This document shows, in pieces, positions 25,529 through 35,064 of a stretch of DNA of 64,000 bases (within the stretch, counting starts at the first letter, position 1; every line of letters starts with the position of its first letter). Source of the DNA: Rhodobacterales bacterium HKCCE4037 (GTDB lineage: Bacteria; Pseudomonadota; Alphaproteobacteria; Rhodobacterales; Rhodobacteraceae); contig WVSM01000002.1 in assembly GCA_015689645.1 (NCBI GenBank), forward strand, positions 62,001 to 126,000, written 5' to 3'. A program made the translations under genes and the position numbers. A model generated the notes under the pieces. It made no database searches. It saw nothing but the letters and a program-made list of their open reading frames with translations, and had not been told where the DNA came from.

Positions 25529-26062
25529 TCAGTTACCGCACCGGGCTTCGGCGTCCTCGACGGCGGCGGTGAACCCCAGAAGGCTGAACGTGTCCTGTGT
25601 CTGCGTCCCGCGCGAGGAACGGGCCGTCAGAACCGCCTCGGCGCCGCGTTTCATCGCGGTGATGATACGGTCATCGTCCTGCGGAGAGGCGGCCCAGGCC
25701 ATTTCACCCTCGGTGAACAATTCGAACGTGGACGAGCCGATTTCGATCGTCACGGTCGAGCCATCGGCAAACGGATAGCCCCCGGTGAAGCTGACTTCGC
25801 CCAGTCGCTCCTGTCCCGGCCAGAACGACACGAACATCAGGATTTCGCCCCGACGCACGGATACGACGCGCCCATCGCGTGTGTTGACCGTCTCGGACGG
25901 GGTCGACACGACCCAGCATTGCGTCGGGTCATCCTCGACGAATACCGACCAGTCGGTTTCGGCATTCACGCGGTTCGTGGATTCTTCGCCATCCTGTGCA
26001 AACGCCACCGTCCCCGAAACGAGGACCGCGCCCGCCAGAAGACCAGCAAGATATTGTTTCAT
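25529..26062 (-). CDS. Invasion-associated locus B (IalB) family protein, copy A
   Basis: A 177-residue exported protein, first of a tandem pair. Signal peptide MKQYLAGLLAGAVLVSGTVAFAQ, a polar linker, then WSVFVEDDPTQCWVVS, VSFWPGQERLGEVSFTGGYPFADGS and DTFSLLGFTAAVEDAEARC. It is clearly paralogous to the next gene, sharing most of the core motifs with a longer N-terminal linker. The two are separated by four bases and must be co-transcribed. The molecular function of the family is not established; a periplasmic or surface role is likely. Confidence 0.87.
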   Translation of the reverse strand: MKQYLAGLLAGAVLVSGTVAFAQDGEESTNRVNAETDWSVFVEDDPTQCWVVSTPSETVNTRDGRVVSVRRGEILMFVSFWPGQERLGEVSFTGGYPFADGSTVTIEIGSSTFELFTEGEMAWAASPQDDDRIITAMKRGAEAVLTARSSRGTQTQDTFSLLGFTAAVEDAEARCGN

Positions 26063-26178
26063 GAATGTCAGAGCCTCCAGCCCCTTGTCTGCCTCTGGTC
26101 GGCGCCCTTTTTATGGGTCACTAATGCGCAAGGCGTCCAACCGTTACTGCATCGCAAGTTAGCTTAAACGGTTCGCCG

Positions 26179-26210
26179 AAAAAAGCCCCGCTGGCGGAAA
26201 ATTGCCGGGG
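26179..26210 (-). terminator. Terminator-like hairpin upstream of the IalB pair
   Basis: On the minus strand CCCCG and CGGGG pair around a 15-base loop (itself containing GGC/GCC), followed by CTTTTTTC. It lies 117 bases upstream of the first IalB start, where no minus-strand gene ends, so it may be an attenuator or the end of a short transcript. The stem is short. Confidence 0.35.
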
Positions 26211-26236
26211 TGTGAAGGGATTGGAGGGAGCAGAAG

Positions 26237-27250
26237 ATGACACATTCAGGTGATGTCGAGCTGGTCGAGGTCCATCGCGGCCCGATTCGGGAATGCGTTC
26301 ACCGAGGTCACGCGGTGATCGTCCATGCCGATGCGGGCGTGATCGGCAGCTGGGGCGACCCGGATGCCTACATCCTTCCCCGGTCGTCTGCGAAGATGAT
26401 CCAGGCACTTCCCTTGGTTCAGAGCGGCGCTGCCGATGCCGCTGGTCTGACCGCGGAACATCTGGCCCTTGCCTGTGCCTCGCACAACGGCGCGGCGATC
26501 CATACCGAGCGAGTGACACGGTGGCTGTCCGAACTTGGCCTCGGCGAAAGCGACCTGCGTTGCGGTCCGCAAATGCCCGACGATCTGCACGCCCGCGCCG
26601 ACCTCGTGTGCAGCCACACGGCGCCGGATCAACGCCACAACAATTGCTCGGGAAAACACTCCGGGTTCCTGACCCTTTCCCGCCATCTCGGGGCCGGTCC
26701 AGAATACAACGACCCGGATCATCCCGTTCAGACCGCGATTGCGCAGTCGTGGGCCGAGGTGACGGACGAAGAGGTCACCGATTATGCCATCGACGGTTGC
26801 TCCGCGCCGAATTTCGCGGGCAGCCTGCGCGGGTTTGCGCATGCCATGGCCCGTTACGCCAGTGCGACAGAAGACGGTGGAACGCAGCAAGCCGCGATGG
26901 TCCGACTGCGCGAGGCGATGATGAGCCATCCTGAGCTTGTCGCGGGAGAGGGTCGGGCCTGCACCAAGCTCATGCGCGCGATGGGGCGTGGTGCGGCTGT
27001 CAAGACAGGGGCCGAAGGCGTGTTCTTCGCGATCATCCCCGAGCACCGGATCGGCGTGGCACTCAAGATCAGCGATGGTGCGACGCGCGGGTCAGAGGCT
27101 GCGCTGACGCAGATCCTCGCCAACATCGGCGTGCTCGACACCGACCATCCGGTTTACACCGAGTTGACGCACGGCCCGATCCGCAATCGCCGTGATGTCG
27201 AGACCGGGCACTACCAGGTGGTCAACGCGGTGGCGGACTGGAGGCCCTGA
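26237..27250 (+). CDS. Zinc-type L-asparaginase (Rhizobium ReAV class)
   Basis: A 337-residue protein of the class typified by the Rhizobium etli asparaginases, unrelated to the E. coli enzymes. The residues reported as essential in that class are in register: Ser50 and Lys53 in PRSSAKMIQALPL, Ser82 in ASHNGA, and the metal/catalytic group Cys137, Lys140 (NNCSGKHSGF) and Cys188 (DGCSAPNF). It should hydrolyse asparagine to aspartate and ammonia in the cytoplasm. A GGAGGGAG site precedes the ATG. It is divergent from the IalB pair and converges on the histidine kinase gene. Confidence 0.9.
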   Translation: MTHSGDVELVEVHRGPIRECVHRGHAVIVHADAGVIGSWGDPDAYILPRSSAKMIQALPLVQSGAADAAGLTAEHLALACASHNGAAIHTERVTRWLSELGLGESDLRCGPQMPDDLHARADLVCSHTAPDQRHNNCSGKHSGFLTLSRHLGAGPEYNDPDHPVQTAIAQSWAEVTDEEVTDYAIDGCSAPNFAGSLRGFAHAMARYASATEDGGTQQAAMVRLREAMMSHPELVAGEGRACTKLMRAMGRGAAVKTGAEGVFFAIIPEHRIGVALKISDGATRGSEAALTQILANIGVLDTDHPVYTELTHGPIRNRRDVETGHYQVVNAVADWRP

Positions 27251-27259
27251 GCCCCCGGT

Positions 27260-29452
27260 TCAGGCCGCATTCGCCCCGGTTTGGCCCGATTCCAGCGCTT
27301 CGGCAATTTTCGCAAGCATGATCTGCTTTTTCAGTGGCTTTGTAATGTAGTCGTCGATTCCGGCTGCCATGATGCGCTCCCGATCCCCATCGAGGGCATG
27401 AGCCGTCATTGCGATGATGTGGACCCGCGGAAGACCCTGTTCCGCTTCTTCGGCCCTGATCGCGCGCGCTGCATCCAGCCCGTCCATTTCGGGCATGGAA
27501 ATGTCCGTCATGATGAGGTCGGGTGGGTCTTCCCTGAAGGCTGCGACAAGGGCGGCGCCGTTGTCGACAATCTGAACGTCCAGATCGAGGCCCTTGATCA
27601 TGGTCTTGAACACCAGCTGGTTCGTCTTGTTGTCCTCCGCCGCCAAAAGCCGCCGTTTCGGCTCTGAGGGCGGTCCGCCCGCCACTTCCGGACCTTGGGG
27701 CCTGGCAACTTCGTCTGCCGGTGCGACGGGTCGGTCGACTTCCGGATCCCGGCGTGGAGGAACCAGAACGGCCCGCAACTCAGCCAGCGGAATGTCCGGC
27801 CGGATCGGCTTGAAGCCGTCATGCTCGGCAGTCTCATCCTCTATGCGCAGAACCACTCCGGCGAAGGCGACTTCTTCGAGCAGCGCGCGCACCTCCCGCG
27901 CCGAAATCGACTCGTCACACAGGATGATTGCCTGGGTGCCGTCCAGATCACGAGCAGTCGGGACACGACGCACCTGGGACGCTTCGGCGTGCAGCCGTGC
28001 CAGGGCGTCCATCACCTGATCCGTTGCGTCACCGACACCGCCGATCAAGAGGATGCGCGACTGCTCCGGCGGCAGCCCTGCGACCGGTTCGGCCAGTGCG
28101 TCAGGATCTTCGCGCAGATGCAATTCGAATCCGAAGGCCGAACCCTGTGCCGGCTCGGATTGCAGCCACATCGCACCGCCCATCAGCTTCACCAGCCGTT
28201 GCGTGATCGCCAGCCCCAGCCCGGTGCCGTCATGGCGGCGGTTGGTCTCTTCCTCGACCTGGTTGAATTCCCCGAAGACATGCGCCTGCATTTCGTGCGG
28301 TATGCCGATGCCTGAATCCTCGACCACGACCTGAAGCGACAATTCGTCGTCCACCTCTGGCGGCAACCCGGCTGTCACACGCACCGTGACATGGCCTTTC
28401 TCGGTGAACTTGATCGCATTGCCGATCAGGTTTGTCAGAACCTGTCGCACCCTTCCCGGATCGCCGATCATGCGCGTGGGAAGGAAAATGTCGTAATCGA
28501 GCCTCAACTCCACCGGCTTGTCGGCAACTCCGGGGCGCAGCAGGCGGAAAATCTCCAGCACGAGGGCGTTGAGGTCAAAACTCTCCTCCCTCAGTTCCAG
28601 CTTTCCGGCCTCGATCTTCGAGTAGTCGAGCACGTCATTGATGATGACAAGAAGCGCCTCGCCGGAATTCCGGATCGTGTCGGCACAGATCTGCTGTTCT
28701 TCGGTCAGCTCGGTCTCGCGCAGCAGTTCGGCCATCGAGACCACGCCGTTCATCGGCGTCCGTATCTCGTGGCTCATATTCGCAAGGAAGGTGGATTTCG
28801 CCCGGCTGGCAGCAAGCGCCGCGTCTCGGGCCGCGCGGAGTTGCCGTTCGCGGCGGATATTTGCGGTGATATCGACGGCCACCGACACGAAATCGCCCTG
28901 CGGCGTCTGCTTGTCGTCCAGGCGAACGAAGGCCCCGTTCCACAACTTGATGTCGATGCGCGGGATCGGGTCCATCTCCCAACGGGCGACCATGCGATCG
29001 ACCCAGTCGTCGGGCGCCTCACCTTGCAGGTCGACGATCCCTTCATCGACCGCAACTCTCAGGATCGCCTCGTAGCTGGCCCCTTCCGCAACATCGCCGA
29101 CTCCGTCGAAGGCGCCGAAAAAGGCAGGGTTGGCCGCGACCAGCCGCCAGTCGCGGTCGAAGATGGCAAATCCATCGTCGGTGGCCCGCAAGGCGTCCCA
29201 CAGGCGCCGCTGCGCCGTGACAGCGCGGGCGGTGGCAACTTCCAGCTTGGCTTCGGTCTGCGTCGCAATCCCACGAAGGCTCTCATTCTCCTCCCGTTGT
29301 TCGATCACCTGGTGCGACAGCGCGTCGGCATGTTCGGCCAACTGCCGGTTCGCCGCGTACAATTCTTCCGAGCGCAGGGCGAGCAATTGCTCGGCCTGAA
29401 GGCGGGCACGGCGTTCCTGCGCCATGCGTTCCATCATGCTGCTCGAACTCAT
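27260..29452 (-). CDS. Soluble PAS-containing hybrid histidine kinase
   Basis: A 730-residue hybrid kinase without transmembrane segments. In order: a charged coiled coil (about 1-85), a PAS domain (about 85-200, ATDDGFAIFDRDWRLVAANPAF), a dimerisation/phosphoacceptor domain with His228 in NMSHEIRTPMNG, an HATPase domain (NLIGNAIKF, DSGIGIP, GTGLGLAI), a degenerate receiver-like stretch (about 475-560) lacking a clear phosphoacceptor Asp, a Pro-rich linker and a C-terminal receiver with Asp650 in TDISMPEMDG. It probably senses a cytoplasmic signal and passes phosphate on through a separate phosphotransfer protein, which is not encoded here. It is divergent from the macroglobulin gene. Confidence 0.94.
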   Translation of the reverse strand: MSSSSMMERMAQERRARLQAEQLLALRSEELYAANRQLAEHADALSHQVIEQREENESLRGIATQTEAKLEVATARAVTAQRRLWDALRATDDGFAIFDRDWRLVAANPAFFGAFDGVGDVAEGASYEAILRVAVDEGIVDLQGEAPDDWVDRMVARWEMDPIPRIDIKLWNGAFVRLDDKQTPQGDFVSVAVDITANIRRERQLRAARDAALAASRAKSTFLANMSHEIRTPMNGVVSMAELLRETELTEEQQICADTIRNSGEALLVIINDVLDYSKIEAGKLELREESFDLNALVLEIFRLLRPGVADKPVELRLDYDIFLPTRMIGDPGRVRQVLTNLIGNAIKFTEKGHVTVRVTAGLPPEVDDELSLQVVVEDSGIGIPHEMQAHVFGEFNQVEEETNRRHDGTGLGLAITQRLVKLMGGAMWLQSEPAQGSAFGFELHLREDPDALAEPVAGLPPEQSRILLIGGVGDATDQVMDALARLHAEASQVRRVPTARDLDGTQAIILCDESISAREVRALLEEVAFAGVVLRIEDETAEHDGFKPIRPDIPLAELRAVLVPPRRDPEVDRPVAPADEVARPQGPEVAGGPPSEPKRRLLAAEDNKTNQLVFKTMIKGLDLDVQIVDNGAALVAAFREDPPDLIMTDISMPEMDGLDAARAIRAEEAEQGLPRVHIIAMTAHALDGDRERIMAAGIDDYITKPLKKQIMLAKIAEALESGQTGANAA

Positions 29453-29634
29453 GGGCCTTCTTCACCCGGTTGGGAGTCGTCCATGGTCCGTTGTGAGAGG
29501 AGTCGCTGAAAATACCGTTAATCGTGAATGGCGAGTGAGGGAATCCGCCATTGGTGCTCGGGAATCGTGGACTCGACGCAGGCACGCGTGGCAGCCTTGC
29601 TGCAATTCGTTGATGCCATTGTGGGGTCCTTTCG

Positions 29635-32600
29635 ATGCGTCGTCTTTCGGCCGCCGGGGCGTTGGTCCTGTCCCTCCTTTTCGCCATGCCTCTGGCCGCC
29701 CAGACCCTGCCAGAGCGGACCACCACCATCCTGCGCGATACCGATTTCCCGGGCGGTGACATGCGGCCGATTTTCGACACGACCCTCACCGCGTGCGATG
29801 CCGCGTGCCGGGCCGACCCGGACTGTATCGCCTTTACCTTCAACAGCCGCTCGAACGCCTGTTTCCCCAAATCCTCGGTTGGAGAAACCGAGAGCTACGC
29901 GGGTGCATTTTCGGGACTAATCCGCACGTTAGAGCCTGAAATTCTTCTTGGTGCCGAGGCACGTCGGTCAGACCTGTCCTTTCTGTCCTCCCTGGATTTC
30001 GACGATGCATACGCGCAGGCCGATACCCTCGGTCTGACCCACTACGGTGGCGCATTCCCGGCCGATGACTGGCGGCGCAGTGCGCTGACTGCCTTTTCCG
30101 ATGGCGACGCAGAAGGCGCAATGCGCCGGATCGGGGCCGCCGTCACCATCACCGGAGAGGCGCAGGACTGGATCACCTACGCAACCTACCTGCTCGCCAT
30201 CGAGGCTGAGAACAGCTCGGATCAACGCCGATTCGATCGGCGCGCGCAGGAGGCTGCGGTCAACGCCGCGCTCCGCGCCGATCCCGGCGCGCAGCTGGCT
30301 CAGGCTCTCGACGTGCTGGCCGAAGTGCTGGAACGGAATGGGCGCGGGCGCGATGCGCTCTCGGCCGCCGAAATGGCCTTGAACGCCACCGATACGCAAG
30401 GCCGCGCCCAGGCCTTGGAGCGTTTGCGCGGACTTTACGGCTTCCGTGTCACCGATACCCGTGTCGATGTGGAGGCTGACTTTCCACGTATCTGCGCAAT
30501 CTTTTCCGAAGATCTGGCTGCCGGCGGCGTGAACTACGACGACTTCCTGCAAACCACGACCCAAGGCCTCGCCGTTGAGGCCGAAGGGCGGCAGCTCTGC
30601 ATTTCCGGCGTCAATCATGGCGAACGACTGGAGTTCACCCTGCGCGCCGGTTTGCCTGCAGCGACCGGGGAGGTTCTGCACGCGCCGGTTGCCCTACAAC
30701 AATACGTGCGCGACCGTGCCGCCTCCGTCCGCTTTGCCGGGCGCGCCTATGTTCTGCCCGCTTCCGCCGGGGGAACGATCCCGCTGGTCGCCGTGAACAC
30801 CGACCTTGTGGACCTGAACCTCTACCACGTCTCTGACCGCAACATCCTGCGCAGCCTGCAGGATCGCTACTTCGGTCGCCCCCTTGCCGAATGGGAGGTC
30901 GAGCGTTTCGCCGACGAAATCGGCGAAGCGGTCTGGCAGGGCGAAGCCGAGGTCGCGATGGAGCAGAATCGCGGTGTGATCACACGTTTGCCCATCGGTG
31001 ACGTGCTCGCAGGCCGCGCGCCGGGCCTCTACGCGCTCGAAGCGCGCGTCGGCGGAGCCGGTGAAGCGGATGGTGGCGCGACGCAATGGTTCCTCGTCAG
31101 CGATCTGGGCCTGTCAGCGGCCAGTGGCAGCGACGGCGTCCACGTCTCGGTGACATCGCTGACCAGCGCGCGCCCGGTCGAGAGTGTCGCGGTCGATCTC
31201 GTCTCCGAATCCAATCGTGTTCTTGCCAGCGGCGTCACCGATGCCGACGGTTACCTGCACTTTGCAGGTGACATCGCTGCCGGGCAGAATGGCGCCGCCC
31301 CCGCCCTTCTGATTGCCCGAACCGGCGAGACCGACCTAGCCTTCCTGTCACTTCGCGAAGCCGAGTTCGACCTGTCCGATCGTGGCGTCGAGGGGCGCGA
31401 ACCCGCTGGCCCCATCGACGTGTTCCTGACAACAGACAGGGGTGTCTATCGCGCCGGAGAAACCGTGCATGCGACGGCCCTTGCACGTGACCCACAGGCG
31501 GACGCGATCACCGGCCTGCCGCTGACGGCGATCCTGACCCGAGCTGACGGTGTCGAATACAGCCGCACCTTGCTGGAGGATGTGGGCGCCGGTGGCTACG
31601 TGTTTTCCCTGCCCATCGGGCCTGACGTTCCGCGTGGCACATGGCGGCTTGCAATCCACGCCGATCCTGACGCGGCCCCACTGACGACGACGCGCCTGCT
31701 GGTCGAGGATTTCCTGCCGGAACGGCTCAACCTGATCGTCAGTCTCCCGTCCGATACCTTTGCCCCATCGGCCGCGCCGCTCACGGATTTCATCGCCAAC
31801 TACCTCTACGGTGCACCGGCTGACGGGTTGCCGATCACCGGACGTATGGCCTTGCGCCCGACGCAATCGCTGCCCGAGTACCCGGGCTATGCATTCGGTC
31901 GTCATGATGCCCCGCCGGAGGCCCAATTCAGCAGTTTCGGCCCGTTCGAGACGAACAACCAGGGCCGTACCGCAGGTGCGCTCGACTTCCCGGAATTCAA
32001 CGGCTCGCCCTACCCCGGCCAACTGACCGTGACCGCCGAGATCACCGAAGCCTCCGGTCGCCCGGTGGAACGGCGCGAGACGGTCACCGTTCTGCCACGC
32101 GGCCCCGCGATTGGCATCCGGCCCCTGTTCGACGGAACGCTGGCCGAAGGGGTCGAGGCCCCGTTCGACCTCATCGCCATCGGCACAAGCGGTCCCATGC
32201 CAGCCCGCTGGACCCTGAACCGCGTCGACCGCCGCTACCAATGGTATCGCCAGAACGGCAACTGGTCTTGGGACTCGGTCACCACGCGCGAACGCGTTGC
32301 AGAGGGTGAGGTCACGCTCGGCTCAGACCCGGTGCGGCTCGACCTGCCGGTGGACTGGGGCCAGTACGAACTGCGCGTCGAAAGCGATTTCGGCGGTTTC
32401 ACGATCAGCTCGGTCGGCTTCTCTGCCGGATATTACGGTGGCGGGGATGGTGCGGACACGCCCGACGTTCTGGACGTATCGCTGGATGCGGAAAGCTACC
32501 GCCCCGGAGACACGGCAATCCTGCGCATTTCGGCACAATCCGGCGGATTCCTGACGGTTCAGGTCGTCTCCGACCGCGTCATCCACCGCGAAATGGTTGT

Positions 32601-35064
32601 CTTCGAAGACGCGCCAACCACGGTCTCGCTGGAGGTCACGGAAGACTGGGGATCGGGCGCTTACATCACCGCGACACTCGTCCGGCCGTTCGGAGAGTCG
32701 GATACACCCGCGCCGACCCGCGCCATCGGCATCGCCCACGCGACCGTCGACCCGGGCCCGCGCGCGCTCGATGCAACCCTGGACATGCCGGACGTCTCGC
32801 GCCCGCGCGAACCGCTCGACATCGCCCTGCGCGTGGACGGGGCCGCGGCCGGTGAAACCGTCCATGCCACTATCGCGGCCGTCGATGTCGGCATCCTGAA
32901 CCTGACCAGCTTCGAGGCTCCCGACCCGCAGGGCTATTACTTCGGCCAACGTCGCCTCGGCGTGGCGTTCCGTGATCTTTACGGGCGCCTGATCGACAGC
33001 CGCGACGGGGCCGAGGGCCGCATCCGACAGGGCGGCGATGCCGGCGCTGGCCTCCGGATGGAGGCCTCTCCCCCGACCGAAGAGCTTGTGGCCCTGTTCT
33101 CTGGCCCGCTCATCGTGGGCGAGGACGGCTACGCCCGGACAAGCTTTGACCTGCCCGCTTTCAACGGATCTGTCCGCGTCATGGCGACCGCGTGGTCCGA
33201 GACCGGTGTCGGTCAGGCGGCGCAGGATGTCATCGTCCGCGATCCGGTTGTGATCACAGCCACCGCACCCCGTTTCCTCGCACCCGGCGACACTGCATCG
33301 CTGTTGCTGGAAGTGACCCATACAGAAGGGCCTGTCGGCGAGATGCCGTTGCAGATCAGCACAACCGCCGGCCTGCGGATCCACGGCCAGATCGTTCCGG
33401 AGATTTCGTTGGGCCAAGGCGAAACGCAACGTCTGCGCGTCCGATTCACGGCGCTCGACCAGACCGGCCCGGAAACGTTCACACTGGCCCTGACAACGCC
33501 CGACGGCACCGAACTAACGCGCGTCGTGACGATCCCGATCGAGGTGAACGACCCGCTCGTCGCCGAAACCACTCGCCTGTCTCTCGCACCGGGCCAGATC
33601 TTCACCCTCGACGCGGCCGCCTACACCGGATTCCGTCCCGAAACCGCCCGTGTGACCCTGTCCGCGGGGCCGCTGGCCCGGTTCGATGCAGCGGGCCTGT
33701 TGCAGCGGCTCGACGGCTATCCCTATGGCTGCACGGAGCAGGTGACCTCCCGCGCGTTGCCACTGCTCTATCTCAGCTCCGTGGCCGAGATCATGGAGCT
33801 TGGCACCGCCGATGACCTCAATGACCGCATCGCCGACGCGATCCGCTCCGTCCTCACGAACCAGAGCGCGAATGGCAGTTTCGGCCTGTGGCGGGCCGAA
33901 TCCGGAGACCTTTGGCTCGACGCTTACGTGACCGATTTCCTCTCCCGCGCCCGGAATGAAGGCCACGACGTCCCCGCCCGCGCGTTCCAGAGCGCCCTCG
34001 ACAACCTCGCCAACCGCGTCGCCGGTTACCCGGATTTCGAGAACGGCGGAGAGGGGCTGGCCTATGCCCTGATGGTCCTCGCGCGGGAGGGTCAGGCCTC
34101 GATGGGAGACCTCCGCTATTACGCCGATGTGAAAGCCGACGATTTCGCCACCCCGCTGGCGCTGGGTCAACTGGGCGCAGCGCTGGCCATGTATGGCGAT
34201 CAGCCAAGGGCCGACCGCATGTTCGCCGCCGGGTTCGCCCGCCTGACGCTGACCGGCAATGGCGGTGCGGTCTCAGGCTGGCGCGACGACTACGGCAGCC
34301 GCACCCGTGACGCTGCAGGCCTTGTCGCGCTTGCCGCCGCGTCCGGTTCGGAAACCGCGAATGCGCCAGATTTGATTGCCGTCGCGGCCACCGATGTCGC
34401 CGACGCCTCCACGCAGGAGGCCGTCTGGTCGCTTCTCGCCGCCCATGCGCTGATCGACAATCCCGCGACCCAGACCCTGACGCTCGACGGCAACCCTGTC
34501 TCCGGCCCCTTTGTCGAAATGCTTGAAGGCGGCGATCCCGCCAGCCGCGTGATCGAGAACACCGGCACGACGGACGAAGTGCTGACGCTGACCCGCTTCG
34601 GCGTCCCGATTGGCGAAACCGAGCAATTCGGCAACGGGTACCGCATCGACCGCCGCTACATGACGCTGGAGGGTCACCCCGTTGACCCGGCGCAAGTGGC
34701 ACAGGGCACCCGCCTTGTCACGTTGATCGAAGTGCAACGCACTGGTGCCCCCGATGGCCGCCTGATGGTGAACGATCCGCTTCCCGCCGGGTTCGAGATC
34801 GACAACCCCAACCTCCTGCAATCGGGCGACATCCGCGCGCTTCAGGGCATAGACATACCGTTCACTCCGGTGATGTCCGAGTTCCGCGCCGATCGTTTCC
34901 TGGCCGCCATCGACATGCGCCGCGACGACACGATCCGCCTCGCCTATATCGTGCGCGCGGTCAGCCCCGGCAATTTCCACCATCCCGCTGCTTCGGTCGA
35001 GGATATGTATCGACCAACCTTCCGCGCCCAGACCGCCTCGGGCCGGGTCACGGTGGCTGAATGA
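29635..35064 (+). CDS. Periplasmic alpha-2-macroglobulin family protein with PAN domain
   Basis: A 1809-residue exported protein. A cleavable signal peptide ([23 protein letters not shown]) has no lipobox cysteine, unlike E. coli YfhM. Residues about 28-95 form a PAN/apple-like domain with paired cysteines (CDAACRADPDC, then C at NACFPKS). Macroglobulin beta-domains follow, including PIDVFLTTDRGVYRAGETVHATAL, and the thioester site GCTEQ (Cys1366 to Gln1369) in the alpha-helical toroid region. Such proteins are thought to trap attacking proteases and are paired with PbpC for wall repair. The stop overlaps the pbpC start by four bases, matching that pairing. Confidence 0.95.
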   Translation: MRRLSAAGALVLSLLFAMPLAAQTLPERTTTILRDTDFPGGDMRPIFDTTLTACDAACRADPDCIAFTFNSRSNACFPKSSVGETESYAGAFSGLIRTLEPEILLGAEARRSDLSFLSSLDFDDAYAQADTLGLTHYGGAFPADDWRRSALTAFSDGDAEGAMRRIGAAVTITGEAQDWITYATYLLAIEAENSSDQRRFDRRAQEAAVNAALRADPGAQLAQALDVLAEVLERNGRGRDALSAAEMALNATDTQGRAQALERLRGLYGFRVTDTRVDVEADFPRICAIFSEDLAAGGVNYDDFLQTTTQGLAVEAEGRQLCISGVNHGERLEFTLRAGLPAATGEVLHAPVALQQYVRDRAASVRFAGRAYVLPASAGGTIPLVAVNTDLVDLNLYHVSDRNILRSLQDRYFGRPLAEWEVERFADEIGEAVWQGEAEVAMEQNRGVITRLPIGDVLAGRAPGLYALEARVGGAGEADGGATQWFLVSDLGLSAASGSDGVHVSVTSLTSARPVESVAVDLVSESNRVLASGVTDADGYLHFAGDIAAGQNGAAPALLIARTGETDLAFLSLREAEFDLSDRGVEGREPAGPIDVFLTTDRGVYRAGETVHATALARDPQADAITGLPLTAILTRADGVEYSRTLLEDVGAGGYVFSLPIGPDVPRGTWRLAIHADPDAAPLTTTRLLVEDFLPERLNLIVSLPSDTFAPSAAPLTDFIANYLYGAPADGLPITGRMALRPTQSLPEYPGYAFGRHDAPPEAQFSSFGPFETNNQGRTAGALDFPEFNGSPYPGQLTVTAEITEASGRPVERRETVTVLPRGPAIGIRPLFDGTLAEGVEAPFDLIAIGTSGPMPARWTLNRVDRRYQWYRQNGNWSWDSVTTRERVAEGEVTLGSDPVRLDLPVDWGQYELRVESDFGGFTISSVGFSAGYYGGGDGADTPDVLDVSLDAESYRPGDTAILRISAQSGGFLTVQVVSDRVIHREMVVFEDAPTTVSLEVTEDWGSGAYITATLVRPFGESDTPAPTRAIGIAHATVDPGPRALDATLDMPDVSRPREPLDIALRVDGAAAGETVHATIAAVDVGILNLTSFEAPDPQGYYFGQRRLGVAFRDLYGRLIDSRDGAEGRIRQGGDAGAGLRMEASPPTEELVALFSGPLIVGEDGYARTSFDLPAFNGSVRVMATAWSETGVGQAAQDVIVRDPVVITATAPRFLAPGDTASLLLEVTHTEGPVGEMPLQISTTAGLRIHGQIVPEISLGQGETQRLRVRFTALDQTGPETFTLALTTPDGTELTRVVTIPIEVNDPLVAETTRLSLAPGQIFTLDAAAYTGFRPETARVTLSAGPLARFDAAGLLQRLDGYPYGCTEQVTSRALPLLYLSSVAEIMELGTADDLNDRIADAIRSVLTNQSANGSFGLWRAESGDLWLDAYVTDFLSRARNEGHDVPARAFQSALDNLANRVAGYPDFENGGEGLAYALMVLAREGQASMGDLRYYADVKADDFATPLALGQLGAALAMYGDQPRADRMFAAGFARLTLTGNGGAVSGWRDDYGSRTRDAAGLVALAAASGSETANAPDLIAVAATDVADASTQEAVWSLLAAHALIDNPATQTLTLDGNPVSGPFVEMLEGGDPASRVIENTGTTDEVLTLTRFGVPIGETEQFGNGYRIDRRYMTLEGHPVDPAQVAQGTRLVTLIEVQRTGAPDGRLMVNDPLPAGFEIDNPNLLQSGDIRALQGIDIPFTPVMSEFRADRFLAAIDMRRDDTIRLAYIVRAVSPGNFHHPAASVEDMYRPTFRAQTASGRVTVAE

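Noticed and set aside
25018-26062. IalB pair as a virulence locus
   Set aside because: The family is common in free-living marine alphaproteobacteria; nothing nearby suggests host invasion.
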